A stretch of 36,466 nt of DNA from CAYZEZ01 sp964477295 (lineage in GTDB: Bacteria; Bacteroidota; Bacteroidia; Bacteroidales; SM23-62), in NCBI GenBank assembly GCA_964477295.1, contig CAYZEZ010000011.1:1-36466 (forward strand), in the 5' to 3' direction. The stretch's first letter is position 1, and the number at the start of each line of letters is the position of its first letter. Both the position numbers and the translations under genes were made by a program. This document shows positions 8,377 to 18,374 of the stretch, piece after piece. Below the pieces are notes generated by a model, which was given only the letters and a program-made list of their open reading frames with translations, ran no database searches and was not told where the DNA came from.

Positions 8377-9807
8377 TTATTTGGTCGGTTCGAAGAGGAA
8401 ATAATCGATCCAGCATCTGGTATGTGTTGCATTGGACCCGTCGATATCAATAATCAGCACGTTGCCAGATCTTTCAGTGACCTCAAAATCCCCGACTTCA
8501 ACGAGTTTGTTCTTATATTCACCACCGTTGAAGTTATTCCCGGCGGAAACCAGGGTTTTGTTGACATATGCGTCGTAATCAATTCCGTCGGATAAGCGGA
8601 GGTTTACATAAACGGATAGTTTATACTTACCCGGTACCAGTTCGGGCATATCCATCTCAAGAGTGGCAAAAGTGCCTCCAAGAGTTGTAATTTTCAGGTA
8701 ATCACTATTATAGTAACCACCTTTCCTTTCATATTTAAAATCGACAAATTCACCTTCGGTCACCGCAGTACGCAGGGTATTGAACTGGTCGTAATACGGG
8801 ATGTAGTCGGTAGTCTTGATCCCGCGGATCGAATCGAATTCAGGGATATCTGTGATTTCCCACAATTGACTCACAGGTATACCGATATTTTCGAGGCTGG
8901 TCAGTGTATAGAACAGCCCGTTGCTGGAACTGGTGAAGAACTCATATTTATCGATCGGAAGGTTGAGTGTCTTACCATTGACCGCCGCCAGGCTGGCCGG
9001 AAGGTCATCTTCAGACCAGATCCCCGGAATGATATATTTGGGAAGTCCAGCCATGTATCCCTGCTGGTAATCTCCTCCTGCAGATGTGTCGAGCAGGGTG
9101 TTATTGGCAAAGAAAATAGTGAAAGAGTTTTCTTCTGAACTGAGATCCGCATATTGGCTGAAGAAGTCGTTAGACGACAGCCAGACAGAATCATAAATGG
9201 TCTGACCGATGCTGTCGATCCCGACAGGAATACTACTTTGTTCATCAAAGTAAACTTCTGTTCCGCTCAGGATAAACTCAGACAAATAGCTGAAATTACT
9301 GTCTGCTACAAGTAATTCCATCAGGTTGGGCCTGATCTCCTGGACCTTGTCGGTTTTATGGATCACTCCGTTGGACGACTTGATATCGGTTTCCGTCAGT
9401 TGCCCGGTCTGGTTCAGCAGGATCATACCATCCTTTCTTTCAAGGAAAAGTTGTTTGCCCGAAAGGGTTTTTATTGATTTAGTTTCCTGGACATCAGTGC
9501 TATAGACTATGCTGTTGGATATATGATAACTTAATATTTTATACAGCGTGTCGGCATCGAGAGAGCTGATAGCCTCTAGAGAACCGGATTCAGGTACGAA
9601 CAATGTAAACACGGAATTCCTGTTGAGGATTGTATCCATTCCCGATTTTTCCAACAGGTCAAGGTATGTGGAATATTCCGGGTTGCCGGATAATATTTCC
9701 AGGACCGTCATACCCTCTTCCGCGCTGCGGTCAAACCTGTCTTCCCAGGGATCGTTGCAGGACCAGAGTACTGCCATACCGAAAATTATAATTAATATTC
9801 TTTTCAT
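8377..9807 (-). CDS. FAS1-domain lipoprotein with C-terminal beta-sandwich
   Basis: Lipoprotein of 476 residues with lipobox LWSC (Cys17). The first FAS1 (fasciclin) domain spans about 33-157, with the H1-like strand VFTLFVPES and the H2-like strand SNGVIHKTDKV. A diverged second FAS1 domain spans about 165-315 (SFTIFFANNTLLD, then SSSNGLFYTLTS). Residues ~335-476 form a separate beta-rich domain (GGTFATLEMDMPELVPGKYKLSVYVN, ending WIDYFLFEPTK) that resembles a jelly-roll binding module. Lipidation suggests a cell-surface or periplasmic location. It lies between a SusD/FAS1 block and a SusC/SusD pair, with 38 bp upstream and 7 bp downstream. FAS1 domains are known adhesion or binding modules. 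A surface glycan-binding role, parallel to SusE/SusF, is inferred from the position. Confidence 0.82.
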   Translation of the reverse strand: MKRILIIIFGMAVLWSCNDPWEDRFDRSAEEGMTVLEILSGNPEYSTYLDLLEKSGMDTILNRNSVFTLFVPESGSLEAISSLDADTLYKILSYHISNSIVYSTDVQETKSIKTLSGKQLFLERKDGMILLNQTGQLTETDIKSSNGVIHKTDKVQEIRPNLMELLVADSNFSYLSEFILSGTEVYFDEQSSIPVGIDSIGQTIYDSVWLSSNDFFSQYADLSSEENSFTIFFANNTLLDTSAGGDYQQGYMAGLPKYIIPGIWSEDDLPASLAAVNGKTLNLPIDKYEFFTSSSNGLFYTLTSLENIGIPVSQLWEITDIPEFDSIRGIKTTDYIPYYDQFNTLRTAVTEGEFVDFKYERKGGYYNSDYLKITTLGGTFATLEMDMPELVPGKYKLSVYVNLRLSDGIDYDAYVNKTLVSAGNNFNGGEYKNKLVEVGDFEVTERSGNVLIIDIDGSNATHTRCWIDYFLFEPTK

Positions 9808-9845
9808 ATGGTTTGTGTTTTTTTATCTATTGCTGTTTTTCGTTT

Positions 9846-11381
9846 TTATTCTATTGGTTCAAAACGAACATGGCTGAGCAGTCCGGCCCCGGCTGCAACT
9901 GTAACCATCCGGATCGTATTCTGCTTGGTCTCCGTCAAATTAATTTCCCCGACATAATGTTCATACACATACCAGGTGCCTGCTCCGTTCAGATCGATAG
10001 GTTCTCCGATTGGAATACCGTTAATGAAAACCTGGATGGTTGCTCTTCCCGATCCGTCTTTGGCATAGAAATAGAATTTATACCTGCCCTGAACGATTTT
10101 TATAGGCATCAGGACCGTAACATCAAAGTCAGGTGGGCCGAAAGTAAGTGATGTTTCCTGATTATTGTCATCCGGGTCCGGGATGTAACCATATCCTGAC
10201 CAGGGCTTATGGATCCAGACCTCAGAAACGGTCCCGGTCATATTCGGGAACAGATCAAGGTTGGGGTAATGATCGCTATCCTGTCCGTTTACCCTTCCCA
10301 GATCGCGTGCAAACGGCTGGTCATAAAATCCCCAGATAACTTCCGCTGGTTTGGGCTTAAATATATCCAGGATTTTATCCATGGAATGGATCACTCCGTT
10401 TTTGGATTGTAAATCAGATATATCCGGGATGAAAGTGATATATACCGGATTTTCCTCGGATCCGGTTTTATTTATCTTATAATCAAGATCCACTTCCATG
10501 CTCAGCAATTCACCGTTATAGGTCTGGTAATTTCCTGATGCGAAATCCTTCGTAAAGAGCATTTTCTCTGTAATAAAATGGTTGGCTACAAACTGGTTCA
10601 GCGAGTCGGAGGGATTGGTATGATCCGTATAGCCGTTGAAATAATTTGTTTCGAGGTCTGAAAATGAATTAATCCCTCCCGACATGTAAACACTATCCGG
10701 TTCAATAAATACGGTAAAGAATACTCGCTGAACATCTCCGTTGTCGAGAGTATCATAGATCTGGTCCAGTACCGGGTAAAATCCTGTGGCATTCACCGCA
10801 TCCAGGAAAATAGAATAATCGCCTGTTTCCTCAATTACTTCAACCACCGATTCAACGATAGGTGTTAATGTTTTATCAAGCACATGGATAATACCGTTAT
10901 TCAGCTCAATATCGCGCTCCAGGATTTTGGATTCCCGGTTCACGATGATCCCCTGCAAACCGGCCTCATCAAAATTGGACACCAGCTCATCGTCTTCCAT
11001 ATTCCTTACCGGTAACTTTCCGTATCCCAGGTAGCTTGATGATACAATGGAAGGAAGTGCATGGTAGCGTACCAGGATTTTAGCTTCATCCGTACTCAGG
11101 TCACTCACGCGGCTCTTTCCGATGCCCTGAAGATATTGGGTTAAAGCATCATTCTTGAAAGTAAATATAGTATAATTGCCATATGCATTAAATGCACTTC
11201 TGAATCCCGCAAAATCAAGCAATTCAAGGAACATGGAGAAATCATTCTCATATTTCTCAAGGTATGCAGTTATGGAGAGTTCATCGTCTTCAAAAAATGG
11301 CTCCTGGTTAGGTTCATCCAGGCATGAATTGAAAATGAAGGCGACCAGAAAAATTAATATCCCGTACTTCAGTGCTTTCAT
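9846..11381 (-). CDS. FAS1-domain lipoprotein with C-terminal beta-sandwich
   Basis: Lipoprotein of 511 residues with lipobox FNSC (Cys20). FAS1 domain 1 spans about 35-172 (NYTIFTFKNDALTQYLQ and NNGIIHVLDKTLTP). FAS1 domain 2 spans about 180-340 (VFFTVFIEPDSVY and KNGVIHSMDKIL). The last ~165 residues form a beta-rich domain (IVQGRYKFYFYAKDG, ending SHVRFEPIE). It has the same architecture as the next gene downstream, and both end in a similar FEP-containing strand, so the two are probably old paralogues with strong divergence. It starts 5 bp after the upstream SusD stop, so translation is likely coupled. A surface glycan-binding or scaffold function is inferred, not shown. Confidence 0.82.
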   Translation of the reverse strand: MKALKYGILIFLVAFIFNSCLDEPNQEPFFEDDELSITAYLEKYENDFSMFLELLDFAGFRSAFNAYGNYTIFTFKNDALTQYLQGIGKSRVSDLSTDEAKILVRYHALPSIVSSSYLGYGKLPVRNMEDDELVSNFDEAGLQGIIVNRESKILERDIELNNGIIHVLDKTLTPIVESVVEVIEETGDYSIFLDAVNATGFYPVLDQIYDTLDNGDVQRVFFTVFIEPDSVYMSGGINSFSDLETNYFNGYTDHTNPSDSLNQFVANHFITEKMLFTKDFASGNYQTYNGELLSMEVDLDYKINKTGSEENPVYITFIPDISDLQSKNGVIHSMDKILDIFKPKPAEVIWGFYDQPFARDLGRVNGQDSDHYPNLDLFPNMTGTVSEVWIHKPWSGYGYIPDPDDNNQETSLTFGPPDFDVTVLMPIKIVQGRYKFYFYAKDGSGRATIQVFINGIPIGEPIDLNGAGTWYVYEHYVGEINLTETKQNTIRMVTVAAGAGLLSHVRFEPIE

Positions 11382-11386
11382 TGCTT

Positions 11387-12832
11387 TTATTTTAAATAAT
11401 AAGGATTCTGAACCAGATTAAGGTTTATTTGCAGCTCGTCACGGTTGATCGGCAGGTACCAGCTGTAAGGATCCTGGAATTTCACCTGCAGGGCAAGGAT
11501 GACATCAGCTGATGCATTCAGGATCAGGGAATTGATGACCCTTTCTTTCCTGCGGTAATTATCGCGTTTACCGATTCTCAACAGGTCAAACCACTGTTTC
11601 CCTTCTGCCGCCAGCTCCCTGGCCCGCTCATCCAACAGGTAATCCTCCATGGGTTCAAGCGCCGGTTCCGGTTCCGCCAGACCGACACCCCGCTTGATTC
11701 TGACTTCATTGATCAGTTCGATTGCCTCTTCGAAGTTATTCATCTCAATCATGGCTTCTGCTTTCATCAGAATAACATCGGCCAGGCGATAAATTATAAA
11801 ATTGTTATCGTTAAGGATATCTCCCCTCTCTTCTTCGGGATTGATGCCGACATATTTCCATATCACAAGGTTGTTAAGCGAATAAGTGGCACCATCACCC
11901 CTCACGTCAACATCTTTTTCAAAAAGCTCCAGTACCCTGGTATTAATAGTGTACTGCCTGCTTTTCTGATAGGAAAAGGTTTCATAAAGCCCTGGAGTGG
12001 TCCCCCACCGTTTCGCGAACTGGATCTCAAAAATGCTGCTGTTGGAATTACCGGGATAAAAGTTCTGGAACCAGTTGTCCTTTCCCAGGAGGGCAAAATG
12101 ATTGCTGTTAATGATCTCATCGCACTGGGCCGCGGCCTCGGAAAATTCATCTGCCCAGAGGTATACATCTGCAAGCAATGCATTTACCGCATATTTTGTA
12201 GCACGGCCTTTGGTATATTCCAATGAGCTGTAGGAGGTGATAGCATATTCCAGTGCCCATTCCAGGTCGGCTGTGATCTGGGCCAATATCGCATCCTCTG
12301 ACGATTTAGCCGGATAGTAGTCCTGTTCGTCCGTTGTATAGGGTTCCAGCAAAAGGGGTACTTCCTTAAAAGTCCTTACCAGGTAGAAGTACGACAACGC
12401 CCGGAGAAACCTTGCCTCTGAGAGTATCTGGTTGAGTTCCAGCTTGCTGAAGGAGGGATCACGGTCGACTACATCAGGCGCAAAATCCAGGATCTGGTTG
12501 GCTCCGTTGATCACCTTATACATATTACCCCAATGGGTCAGGCTGTTTGTCTCGGTTACATCGCCGCTGAGGATGCGGGAGGCATCTGCGGGGACATTCC
12601 TGCCTTCACTGAGCAAGCCGCCGCGAAGTTCTCCCCAAAGGAGCAGGGTTTTAACCTCACCGGCAAGTACGGCATAGGTGTTGGACAGGACCGATTCAAC
12701 GTCTTCCTGTGACTTCCAGTACTCCTCCGAAACGAGCTCATCTTCAGGAAGGAGATCCAGCCAGTCGGCACACGAAGACATGAATAAGATCACCAGGGAA
12801 ATAAGGATGAAGGATAGTTTCTGTATTTTCAT
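11387..12832 (-). CDS. SusD/RagB-like glycan-binding lipoprotein (first pair)
   Basis: SusD-family lipoprotein of 481 residues. The lipobox is MSSC (Cys21), followed by ADWLDLLPEDELVSEEYWKS, the usual SusD N-terminus. Helical TPR-like segments are seen (SEARFLRALSYFYLVRTF, AVNALLADVYLWADEF). The C-terminal signature includes IIYRLADVILMKAEAMIEMNNFEEAIELINEVR and ERARELAAEGKQWFDLLRIGKRDN, and the last residues read LVQNPYYLK. It is the partner of the SusC-like gene that ends 19 bp upstream. It would sit on the outer leaflet as the lid of that transporter. Confidence 0.95.
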   Translation of the reverse strand: MKIQKLSFILISLVILFMSSCADWLDLLPEDELVSEEYWKSQEDVESVLSNTYAVLAGEVKTLLLWGELRGGLLSEGRNVPADASRILSGDVTETNSLTHWGNMYKVINGANQILDFAPDVVDRDPSFSKLELNQILSEARFLRALSYFYLVRTFKEVPLLLEPYTTDEQDYYPAKSSEDAILAQITADLEWALEYAITSYSSLEYTKGRATKYAVNALLADVYLWADEFSEAAAQCDEIINSNHFALLGKDNWFQNFYPGNSNSSIFEIQFAKRWGTTPGLYETFSYQKSRQYTINTRVLELFEKDVDVRGDGATYSLNNLVIWKYVGINPEEERGDILNDNNFIIYRLADVILMKAEAMIEMNNFEEAIELINEVRIKRGVGLAEPEPALEPMEDYLLDERARELAAEGKQWFDLLRIGKRDNYRRKERVINSLILNASADVILALQVKFQDPYSWYLPINRDELQINLNLVQNPYYLK

Positions 12833-12851
12833 GATTCTGATTGATTTCGAT

Positions 12852-15800
12852 TTAAAATACCAGGCTTATTCCCAGGGTCACTTCAACCGGAGGAGGAGTC
12901 ATTGATCTGTCTTTTCCAACGGCGAAAGGATCGTTCCCTGTGAAACCCACTTCAGGATCCTGTCCGGTATACCTGGTTAGGGTCAGTAGGTTATATCCTG
13001 TGATATAGGCTTTCAGTCCGGATATCCCCCTTTCCTTCAACGCCTCGGACCTGATTTGGTAAGCCAATGTCAATGTTCTCATTCTCAGGAAAGTGGCATC
13101 TTCCACGAACCGGTCTGATCCCAGCCAGTTGTATCCCTGAGCGTACAGTGCCCTGGGAATATCGGTTTCATCTCCGATTTTTCTCCAGCGCCTGAGCACG
13201 GCTGTACTCTGGTTGTCCATGGTATACATGTTCTCGGTGCGCATCCTGGTCTCATTGATGACATCCTGTCCGAATTTATAAGTATAGTATGAACTCAAGG
13301 CAAATTCCTTATATCTTATTAAAAGCCCGAATCCACCGAATAGATCGGGGTTGGCATTTCCGAGGTAGACTATATCCAGTTCGTTTATTTTGCCATCGAA
13401 GTTAATGTCTTCATAGATGGCATCTCCTGCGCCTATCCCTGAGGAGCGGATAACCACCGGCAGGGGTTCGCCGGTCACCGGATTGACAATAATATCCCCG
13501 TTTTTGTCGTACGATACAACATCATCGGGGGTTGAATATACTCCCAGGTACCTGAAACCGTAAAATGCACCGATGGGATCACCCTCCAGGATCCTCCGGG
13601 CATATTCCCCGTTATCCACGGCAAAAACCTCGTTGGAATAATTGTCAGGAATCTTTTCAATGATATTCTGGTTCCTGGCCAGGTTGAAATCAAAATTGAG
13701 TCCCCAGTTTTCAGTCTGGATAATTTTTATATTGGTGTTTACCTCCCACCCCTTGTTTCTCATTTCACCCCAGTTGCTGGTCATGTTTGAGAATCCTGAG
13801 GTGGTGGGCACACTCAGGTTGTCGAATATTATATCCCGCGTATATTTATCATACATATCAAAATTAACGGTGAAACGGTAGCTGAACATGGACAGGTCAA
13901 ATCCGTAATCCACCTGGGTTGTGGTTTCCCATTTCAGGTTGTTCAGCTGGACATTCGACAACCTTATCCCGTTCAGGTCCATGTATCCGCCTGAGGATTC
14001 ATATTTTGCCAGGTACTGATAACTTCCCTGTGTGGAGAACCCGTTGATACCATAGCTTGCCCTGAGTTTTAAGTCGGACAACCAGTTGAAGGAGGACATA
14101 AAAGATTCTGAACTAATCCTCCAGGCCGCAGACATGGAGGGAAAATAGCCATACCGGTTGTTGCTGCCAAAGCGGGAGTCCCCGTCAATCCTGACTCCTC
14201 CACCCAGGATATAGCGATCGTTGAAGACATAATGTGCATTGAATAAATAGGAAAGGGTCCGGATCCTGCTCTTTCCTGAGGTAGCTGATTCAGCGATCCC
14301 TGGATTGGATGGTTCGTACAGGAAGAAGGATGGCATTCCCCCGGCGCCAAGGCTCATCTGTGAGGCATACTTATCGTATGTGGAGAACATACCCAGCAGC
14401 ATCAGCTCGTGTCCTCCCTTTAGTTCCGGCTGGTAAATGAGCTTGTTAAAGGTTTGTATCAGGTTCTGATTGTCTTCTTTGTTCTGTACTTTATTCAGCG
14501 ATGAGTTCCCGATCTGTACGCCGGTGGCACTTTGCGGCAATAATCTTATATTCCGGTTATTGGAGATATCAAAAGATATATTGGCAGAATATGTGAGTCC
14601 TTCGAGGAGCTTGAAATCGAGTTGAAAATTGGTCAGGACGCGGTCCTTGACATCGTTCTTTATCCCGTCCATAGCAAGGGCGACAGGGTTTGTATAGGTG
14701 CTGCTGTAACCCTGTTCACTGCGTTCAGGGCTGAAATAGTTCCCGGTGAGGTTGCCGGCAGGATCATACTCGTATATGGACATATGGGGAGCTTTCCTGT
14801 AGGCCATTGCCCTGACCTGGTTATTCCTGGCCCACCATTCATTGTCATAATAGTTCTGATCCTTGTTGGAATTGGTATAGGAGAAGTCCGAAATCAGCTT
14901 CAGCCGGTCCGAGATGTTATAATCCAGGTTCAGCCGTGTTGAAACACGCCTTAGTCCGGTGCTTATAGTGGTTCCTTTCTGTCCGAGGTATCCAACAGAT
15001 GCACGATACCGGGCTTTATTTCCGCCACCGGAAACTGCAAAGCTCAGGTCATGTTTTGCCCCGTTCTGGTTAACAGCTTCCACCCAGTTGGTATTCTTAT
15101 TGTAATTATAATAATCCGTCCAGCTTGGATCATTCTGGTATTCCTGAGGTATGGCATTAACGGCCCTTGGATTACGGTTGAATTTGGAATCGAGGATCAG
15201 CCTCACATACTGATCTCCGCTCAGGGTAGGCAGGGGTTCGGGTTCAATCACAAAACTGGACCGGTAGTCAAAATTAAACTGGGTTTTCCGGCTCGTACCC
15301 CTTTTTGTTGTAATCACAATTACCCCGTTGGCCGCTTTGGAACCCCAGACTGCTGTGGATGCTGCATCTTTCAGGACCTGTATGGATTTGATATCGGCGG
15401 GCGAAAGGTCCACAAGGGATCCAAAGTCTGCCACATCCGCATTCTGGAAATTAAAATCGGCACCGATGGATGTTTCGTAGGGGACACCATCGAGAATGAT
15501 CAGTGGCCTGCTGTTACCATTCAGAGAAGTATTACCCCTGATTTTTATCGACATTCCCGCACCCGGATCCCCTGAATTAAAGCTTATATCAACACCGCTG
15601 AGCCTTCCCTGCAATGCTTCTGCCACCGATGAGGCAGGAATTTCATCCAGTTGGCTCATCTCGATGGAAGAAACGGAAGTGGCCAGGTCACGAATGGCAA
15701 TATTGGAGAGCCCGTCTCCCGGATTGGTCCTTTCCGCAACCACGGTTACCTCCTGCAGCTGCTTTGTTTCAGCCGAAAGCATCACATCGATCTCGCTCCT

Positions 15801-16076
15801 TTCTCCGGTTTCAATCGTTTTAGACAAGTATCCTATGTATGAAAAGCCCAGTTTTGGATTTTCACCTTTGACCTGAATGGTATAATTTCCATTAACATCA
15901 GCAACCGTACCGTTAATGAACCTGTTTGCCTCGTCGATCTGCACGATTGTTGCACCAATCAGGGATTCCCCGGAGATGGAGTCAGTCACGGTGCCCCTGA
16001 TAAGAGTCTGCGCGTTGAGCACAAGCAGCGTCCCTATGCCATTTAAAAGCAGTATCAGGAATAGTTTTGGTTTCAT
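12852..16076 (-). CDS. SusC/RagA-like TonB-dependent transporter (first pair)
   Basis: TonB-dependent outer-membrane transporter of 1074 residues. It has a signal peptide (MKPKLFLILLLNGIGTLLVLNAQ) and a carboxypeptidase-regulatory-like domain at about 26-105 (IRGTVTDSISGESLIGATI). The linker ends in EVTVVAER, the usual TonB-box region. The plug carries the SusC signatures ALQGRLSGVDI, IKIRGNTSLNGNSRPLIILDGVPY and IQVLKDAASTAVWGSKAANGVIVITTK. A 22-stranded barrel is expected for the rest, ending in a terminal Phe. It follows the four-FAS1 lipoprotein by 20 bp and precedes its SusD by 19 bp, so all are in one operon. Confidence 0.96.
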   Translation of the reverse strand: MKPKLFLILLLNGIGTLLVLNAQTLIRGTVTDSISGESLIGATIVQIDEANRFINGTVADVNGNYTIQVKGENPKLGFSYIGYLSKTIETGERSEIDVMLSAETKQLQEVTVVAERTNPGDGLSNIAIRDLATSVSSIEMSQLDEIPASSVAEALQGRLSGVDISFNSGDPGAGMSIKIRGNTSLNGNSRPLIILDGVPYETSIGADFNFQNADVADFGSLVDLSPADIKSIQVLKDAASTAVWGSKAANGVIVITTKRGTSRKTQFNFDYRSSFVIEPEPLPTLSGDQYVRLILDSKFNRNPRAVNAIPQEYQNDPSWTDYYNYNKNTNWVEAVNQNGAKHDLSFAVSGGGNKARYRASVGYLGQKGTTISTGLRRVSTRLNLDYNISDRLKLISDFSYTNSNKDQNYYDNEWWARNNQVRAMAYRKAPHMSIYEYDPAGNLTGNYFSPERSEQGYSSTYTNPVALAMDGIKNDVKDRVLTNFQLDFKLLEGLTYSANISFDISNNRNIRLLPQSATGVQIGNSSLNKVQNKEDNQNLIQTFNKLIYQPELKGGHELMLLGMFSTYDKYASQMSLGAGGMPSFFLYEPSNPGIAESATSGKSRIRTLSYLFNAHYVFNDRYILGGGVRIDGDSRFGSNNRYGYFPSMSAAWRISSESFMSSFNWLSDLKLRASYGINGFSTQGSYQYLAKYESSGGYMDLNGIRLSNVQLNNLKWETTTQVDYGFDLSMFSYRFTVNFDMYDKYTRDIIFDNLSVPTTSGFSNMTSNWGEMRNKGWEVNTNIKIIQTENWGLNFDFNLARNQNIIEKIPDNYSNEVFAVDNGEYARRILEGDPIGAFYGFRYLGVYSTPDDVVSYDKNGDIIVNPVTGEPLPVVIRSSGIGAGDAIYEDINFDGKINELDIVYLGNANPDLFGGFGLLIRYKEFALSSYYTYKFGQDVINETRMRTENMYTMDNQSTAVLRRWRKIGDETDIPRALYAQGYNWLGSDRFVEDATFLRMRTLTLAYQIRSEALKERGISGLKAYITGYNLLTLTRYTGQDPEVGFTGNDPFAVGKDRSMTPPPVEVTLGISLVF

Positions 16077-16096
16077 ATAGGTGGGTATTGAATATT

Positions 16097-18148
16097 TTAA
16101 TACAAAGCAACCTGATCCACAATATGTATTATTCCGTTGGAAGCAATAATGTTCTTGTCAGAAGCAGGTCCGAATTGATAGGAATTGCCCAGGTTATCTG
16201 TTATGGTGACCGTATTGTTATCTGCGCCGGTTGTGATTTTCATCCTTATTGAATTCAGGAACAGATCGGTGCCGTAAGCGTTGGAGGGAAATGAATCATC
16301 TGTAAATATTGCTCGCTCCGAAATAATCTGGTACTTGATCAGGTCACGGGCTTCTTCCTTCGATGGTGATGCGGGAAGGTAACTTCCCAGGACAGCGTTA
16401 ACCGCATCGTTGGTCGGCAACAGCAGGGTCACCCCTGTAAAAAGGGATAATTTTTTATCAATCTCTCCTTCGGCGCTAACCAATCCGGCTATACTACAAA
16501 GATTGAAGAAGGAGGAATAGGTGGTTTTATTCTCATTGAGATAATCCTCCATGGTGTAAGTTGTGGTGGTCAGCAGCGTGGTGTCAATCTCAAGCACGAT
16601 ACCGTTGGAGGCAGAATAAGAATTAAGTACGCTGGCCTGTCCGAAGACTCCGTCAACAAAGTTTTCCGATACTTTGAGGTAGTTATTGTTTTTGGTCTTG
16701 ATATATATCTCGTCCGCGCCTTCCAGGTCTTTGTAGGTAATACTGATGTAATCCTTGAGAAACTCCTTCAGCTCTGTATTGGACAATTCATCATTATTCA
16801 GAAAAATCCGGTCATCTGTAAAGTCTACAGGATCACCTTCGTAGTAATTGTATCCCATATCGGTAAGAAAGTCATCAGATAGGACGAAAGCAACATGCCC
16901 GATTTCACGCTTGAAGAAAGTTTTTATCTCATCGGACAGCTCAAGCATCATGGTGAAGATCCTGTAATCAGGGTTTTTAATTATGGGACCCGATACCGTG
17001 GAAAAAGCATTGGTATTCAGTGCACGGTCAACACCATAAATGATGGCATTGGACGCAAACTGCTGGGAAACAATGCCATTGCCAATCTCATAATCTATTT
17101 CATCAGAGAAGTCATTGGTTTCATTTTCGGTTTTGGCCAGCACTGAAGGAAACAGTTTCTTGTTCAGAACCAACTGTGCCTCCACAAAATATTTAATAAT
17201 GATGTTGGGCACGTGATCCAGGCCTCCGTAGGCAGGGAAATTGTCATTAAAATAGTCGATGATCACCTGGTTTTGAGGAATGAACACAGTGTTTAAAACG
17301 TGATAATATCCATCCGGATCGCTGTCCGTGATTTTCTCGTTTGCCAGGTCCACATTCAGTGAAAATGTACGGCTGAAAAGCGAATCATAATTCTTGTTCT
17401 TGTCCGATGCTGAGGAATTGTACTTATATTGCAAAAAAATCTTCATCAGGTCGTAGAATACTGAAAAATCGGGATTTTTTTCAATTTCCCTGTCTGCGGT
17501 TGTCTTGGGTACCATTACTTTATCGATGACATAATAAAAACCATTCTCAGCACCCAGCTGGTCTTCCACGATAGAGGCCCGGTTAATATTGTAGCCGGTG
17601 TATTCCGATTGAGGATAGAAGGTTTCATAATCTGATGCCGGAAATCCATGGTATTGAAAAAGGGGTACAGAAAACAGATGTAAATAGGTTTTATCGAAAT
17701 ACACATTCTTGCCCTCCTGAAGCTCGATGGGTGGTGCATAATAACAGGGTGTCCTGAAATTCTCAGGGGTGCCTCCCCAGTATCCCCAGGAGGATTTTCT
17801 TGCCATCTTTACAGAATCCCAGGGATGTTCAAGAAGATGATATTCAATCACGGCCTGCAGATGTTCCATATCAATATCCTGGTATGAACCCACTCCAAGT
17901 TCTGAATAATATTCCTCAAACGCTTCATTAGTGGGAACAAACGCAGTGAAGGTCAGCCGTGATGAAAGAAAATCCTCATAACCGATGTAATCCACAACAT
18001 TGATGTATTCCTCATACGCACCGGTTGATTTGATTTGCTCGTATAACGGTCCCTGCAGCCAATCCGGCCGCTGATAATACTCATCCCGCTCTCTGTTGCA
18101 AGCTATGGCTAGTAATGTTAGCAGGAGAATCGGTATCGCTTTATTCAT
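16097..18148 (-). CDS. Four-FAS1-domain lipoprotein, first gene of the operon
   Basis: Lipoprotein of 683 residues with lipobox AIAC (Cys17). I count four FAS1 domains: about 34-213 (TFTAFVPTNEAFEEY; ENGFYYVIDKV), 222-378 (HVLNTVFIPQNQVI; SNAIIYGVDRAL), 390-515 (diverged; FVLSDDF; SNGIVLEIDTTL) and 535-683 (VTLLLPTNDAVNAV; SNGIIHIVDQV). The repeat of an Asn-Gly-ILE-type H2 strand near the end of each unit is what shows the boundaries. It heads the operon, so it is probably the most abundant product. FAS1 proteins mediate adhesion or binding in other organisms. Here a surface capture role in a SusCD system is inferred. It has no catalytic motif that I recognise. Confidence 0.85.
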   Translation of the reverse strand: MNKAIPILLLTLLAIACNRERDEYYQRPDWLQGPLYEQIKSTGAYEEYINVVDYIGYEDFLSSRLTFTAFVPTNEAFEEYYSELGVGSYQDIDMEHLQAVIEYHLLEHPWDSVKMARKSSWGYWGGTPENFRTPCYYAPPIELQEGKNVYFDKTYLHLFSVPLFQYHGFPASDYETFYPQSEYTGYNINRASIVEDQLGAENGFYYVIDKVMVPKTTADREIEKNPDFSVFYDLMKIFLQYKYNSSASDKNKNYDSLFSRTFSLNVDLANEKITDSDPDGYYHVLNTVFIPQNQVIIDYFNDNFPAYGGLDHVPNIIIKYFVEAQLVLNKKLFPSVLAKTENETNDFSDEIDYEIGNGIVSQQFASNAIIYGVDRALNTNAFSTVSGPIIKNPDYRIFTMMLELSDEIKTFFKREIGHVAFVLSDDFLTDMGYNYYEGDPVDFTDDRIFLNNDELSNTELKEFLKDYISITYKDLEGADEIYIKTKNNNYLKVSENFVDGVFGQASVLNSYSASNGIVLEIDTTLLTTTTYTMEDYLNENKTTYSSFFNLCSIAGLVSAEGEIDKKLSLFTGVTLLLPTNDAVNAVLGSYLPASPSKEEARDLIKYQIISERAIFTDDSFPSNAYGTDLFLNSIRMKITTGADNNTVTITDNLGNSYQFGPASDKNIIASNGIIHIVDQVALY

Positions 18149-18202
18149 AGAATTTGTGTTTGTGGTTTGCGGTCTTAACCCAACCTTAGAGAAATCTTAA
18201 AA

Positions 18203-18293
18203 CAAACTTATTCAATTGTATGCTTAGGTTAAAATTAATTACCCCTGTAAAATTTCGTCAGTTTAGTTAAGTACCTACTTCACAATTACGTCA
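18203..18293 (-). promoter_or_regulatory. Promoter A: conserved upstream module plus -7 element for the FAS1/SusCD operon
   Basis: On the minus strand, TGACGTAATT begins at 18293. It is followed by GAAGTAGGTACTTAAC, then a second TGACGAAAT 33 nt after the first, then CAGGGG ending at 18242. Exactly 31 nt later is TAAGTTTG (18210-18203), a perfect match to the Bacteroidota -7 element TAnnTTTG. The start codon is 93 bp beyond the GGGG. AAGTA-GG-TACTT is a short inverted repeat. The same arrangement is found upstream of two other units in this window (30021-30110 and 21373-21468). It lies between the operon and the divergent regulator, so it may also serve autoregulation. Confidence 0.7.
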
Positions 18294-18374
18294 ATTTGTT
18301 TAAATAGTTGAAAATCAATAATATTTTTTGTTTTTTTGAAGTATGAACCAGAGCATTGTACTTTATTGAAGATA

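Noticed and set aside
8370..8450. Upstream start of the second SusC gene at 8450
   Set aside because: The 27 extra codons lie inside the preceding FAS1 gene and have no signal-peptide character; the Met at 8369 begins one.
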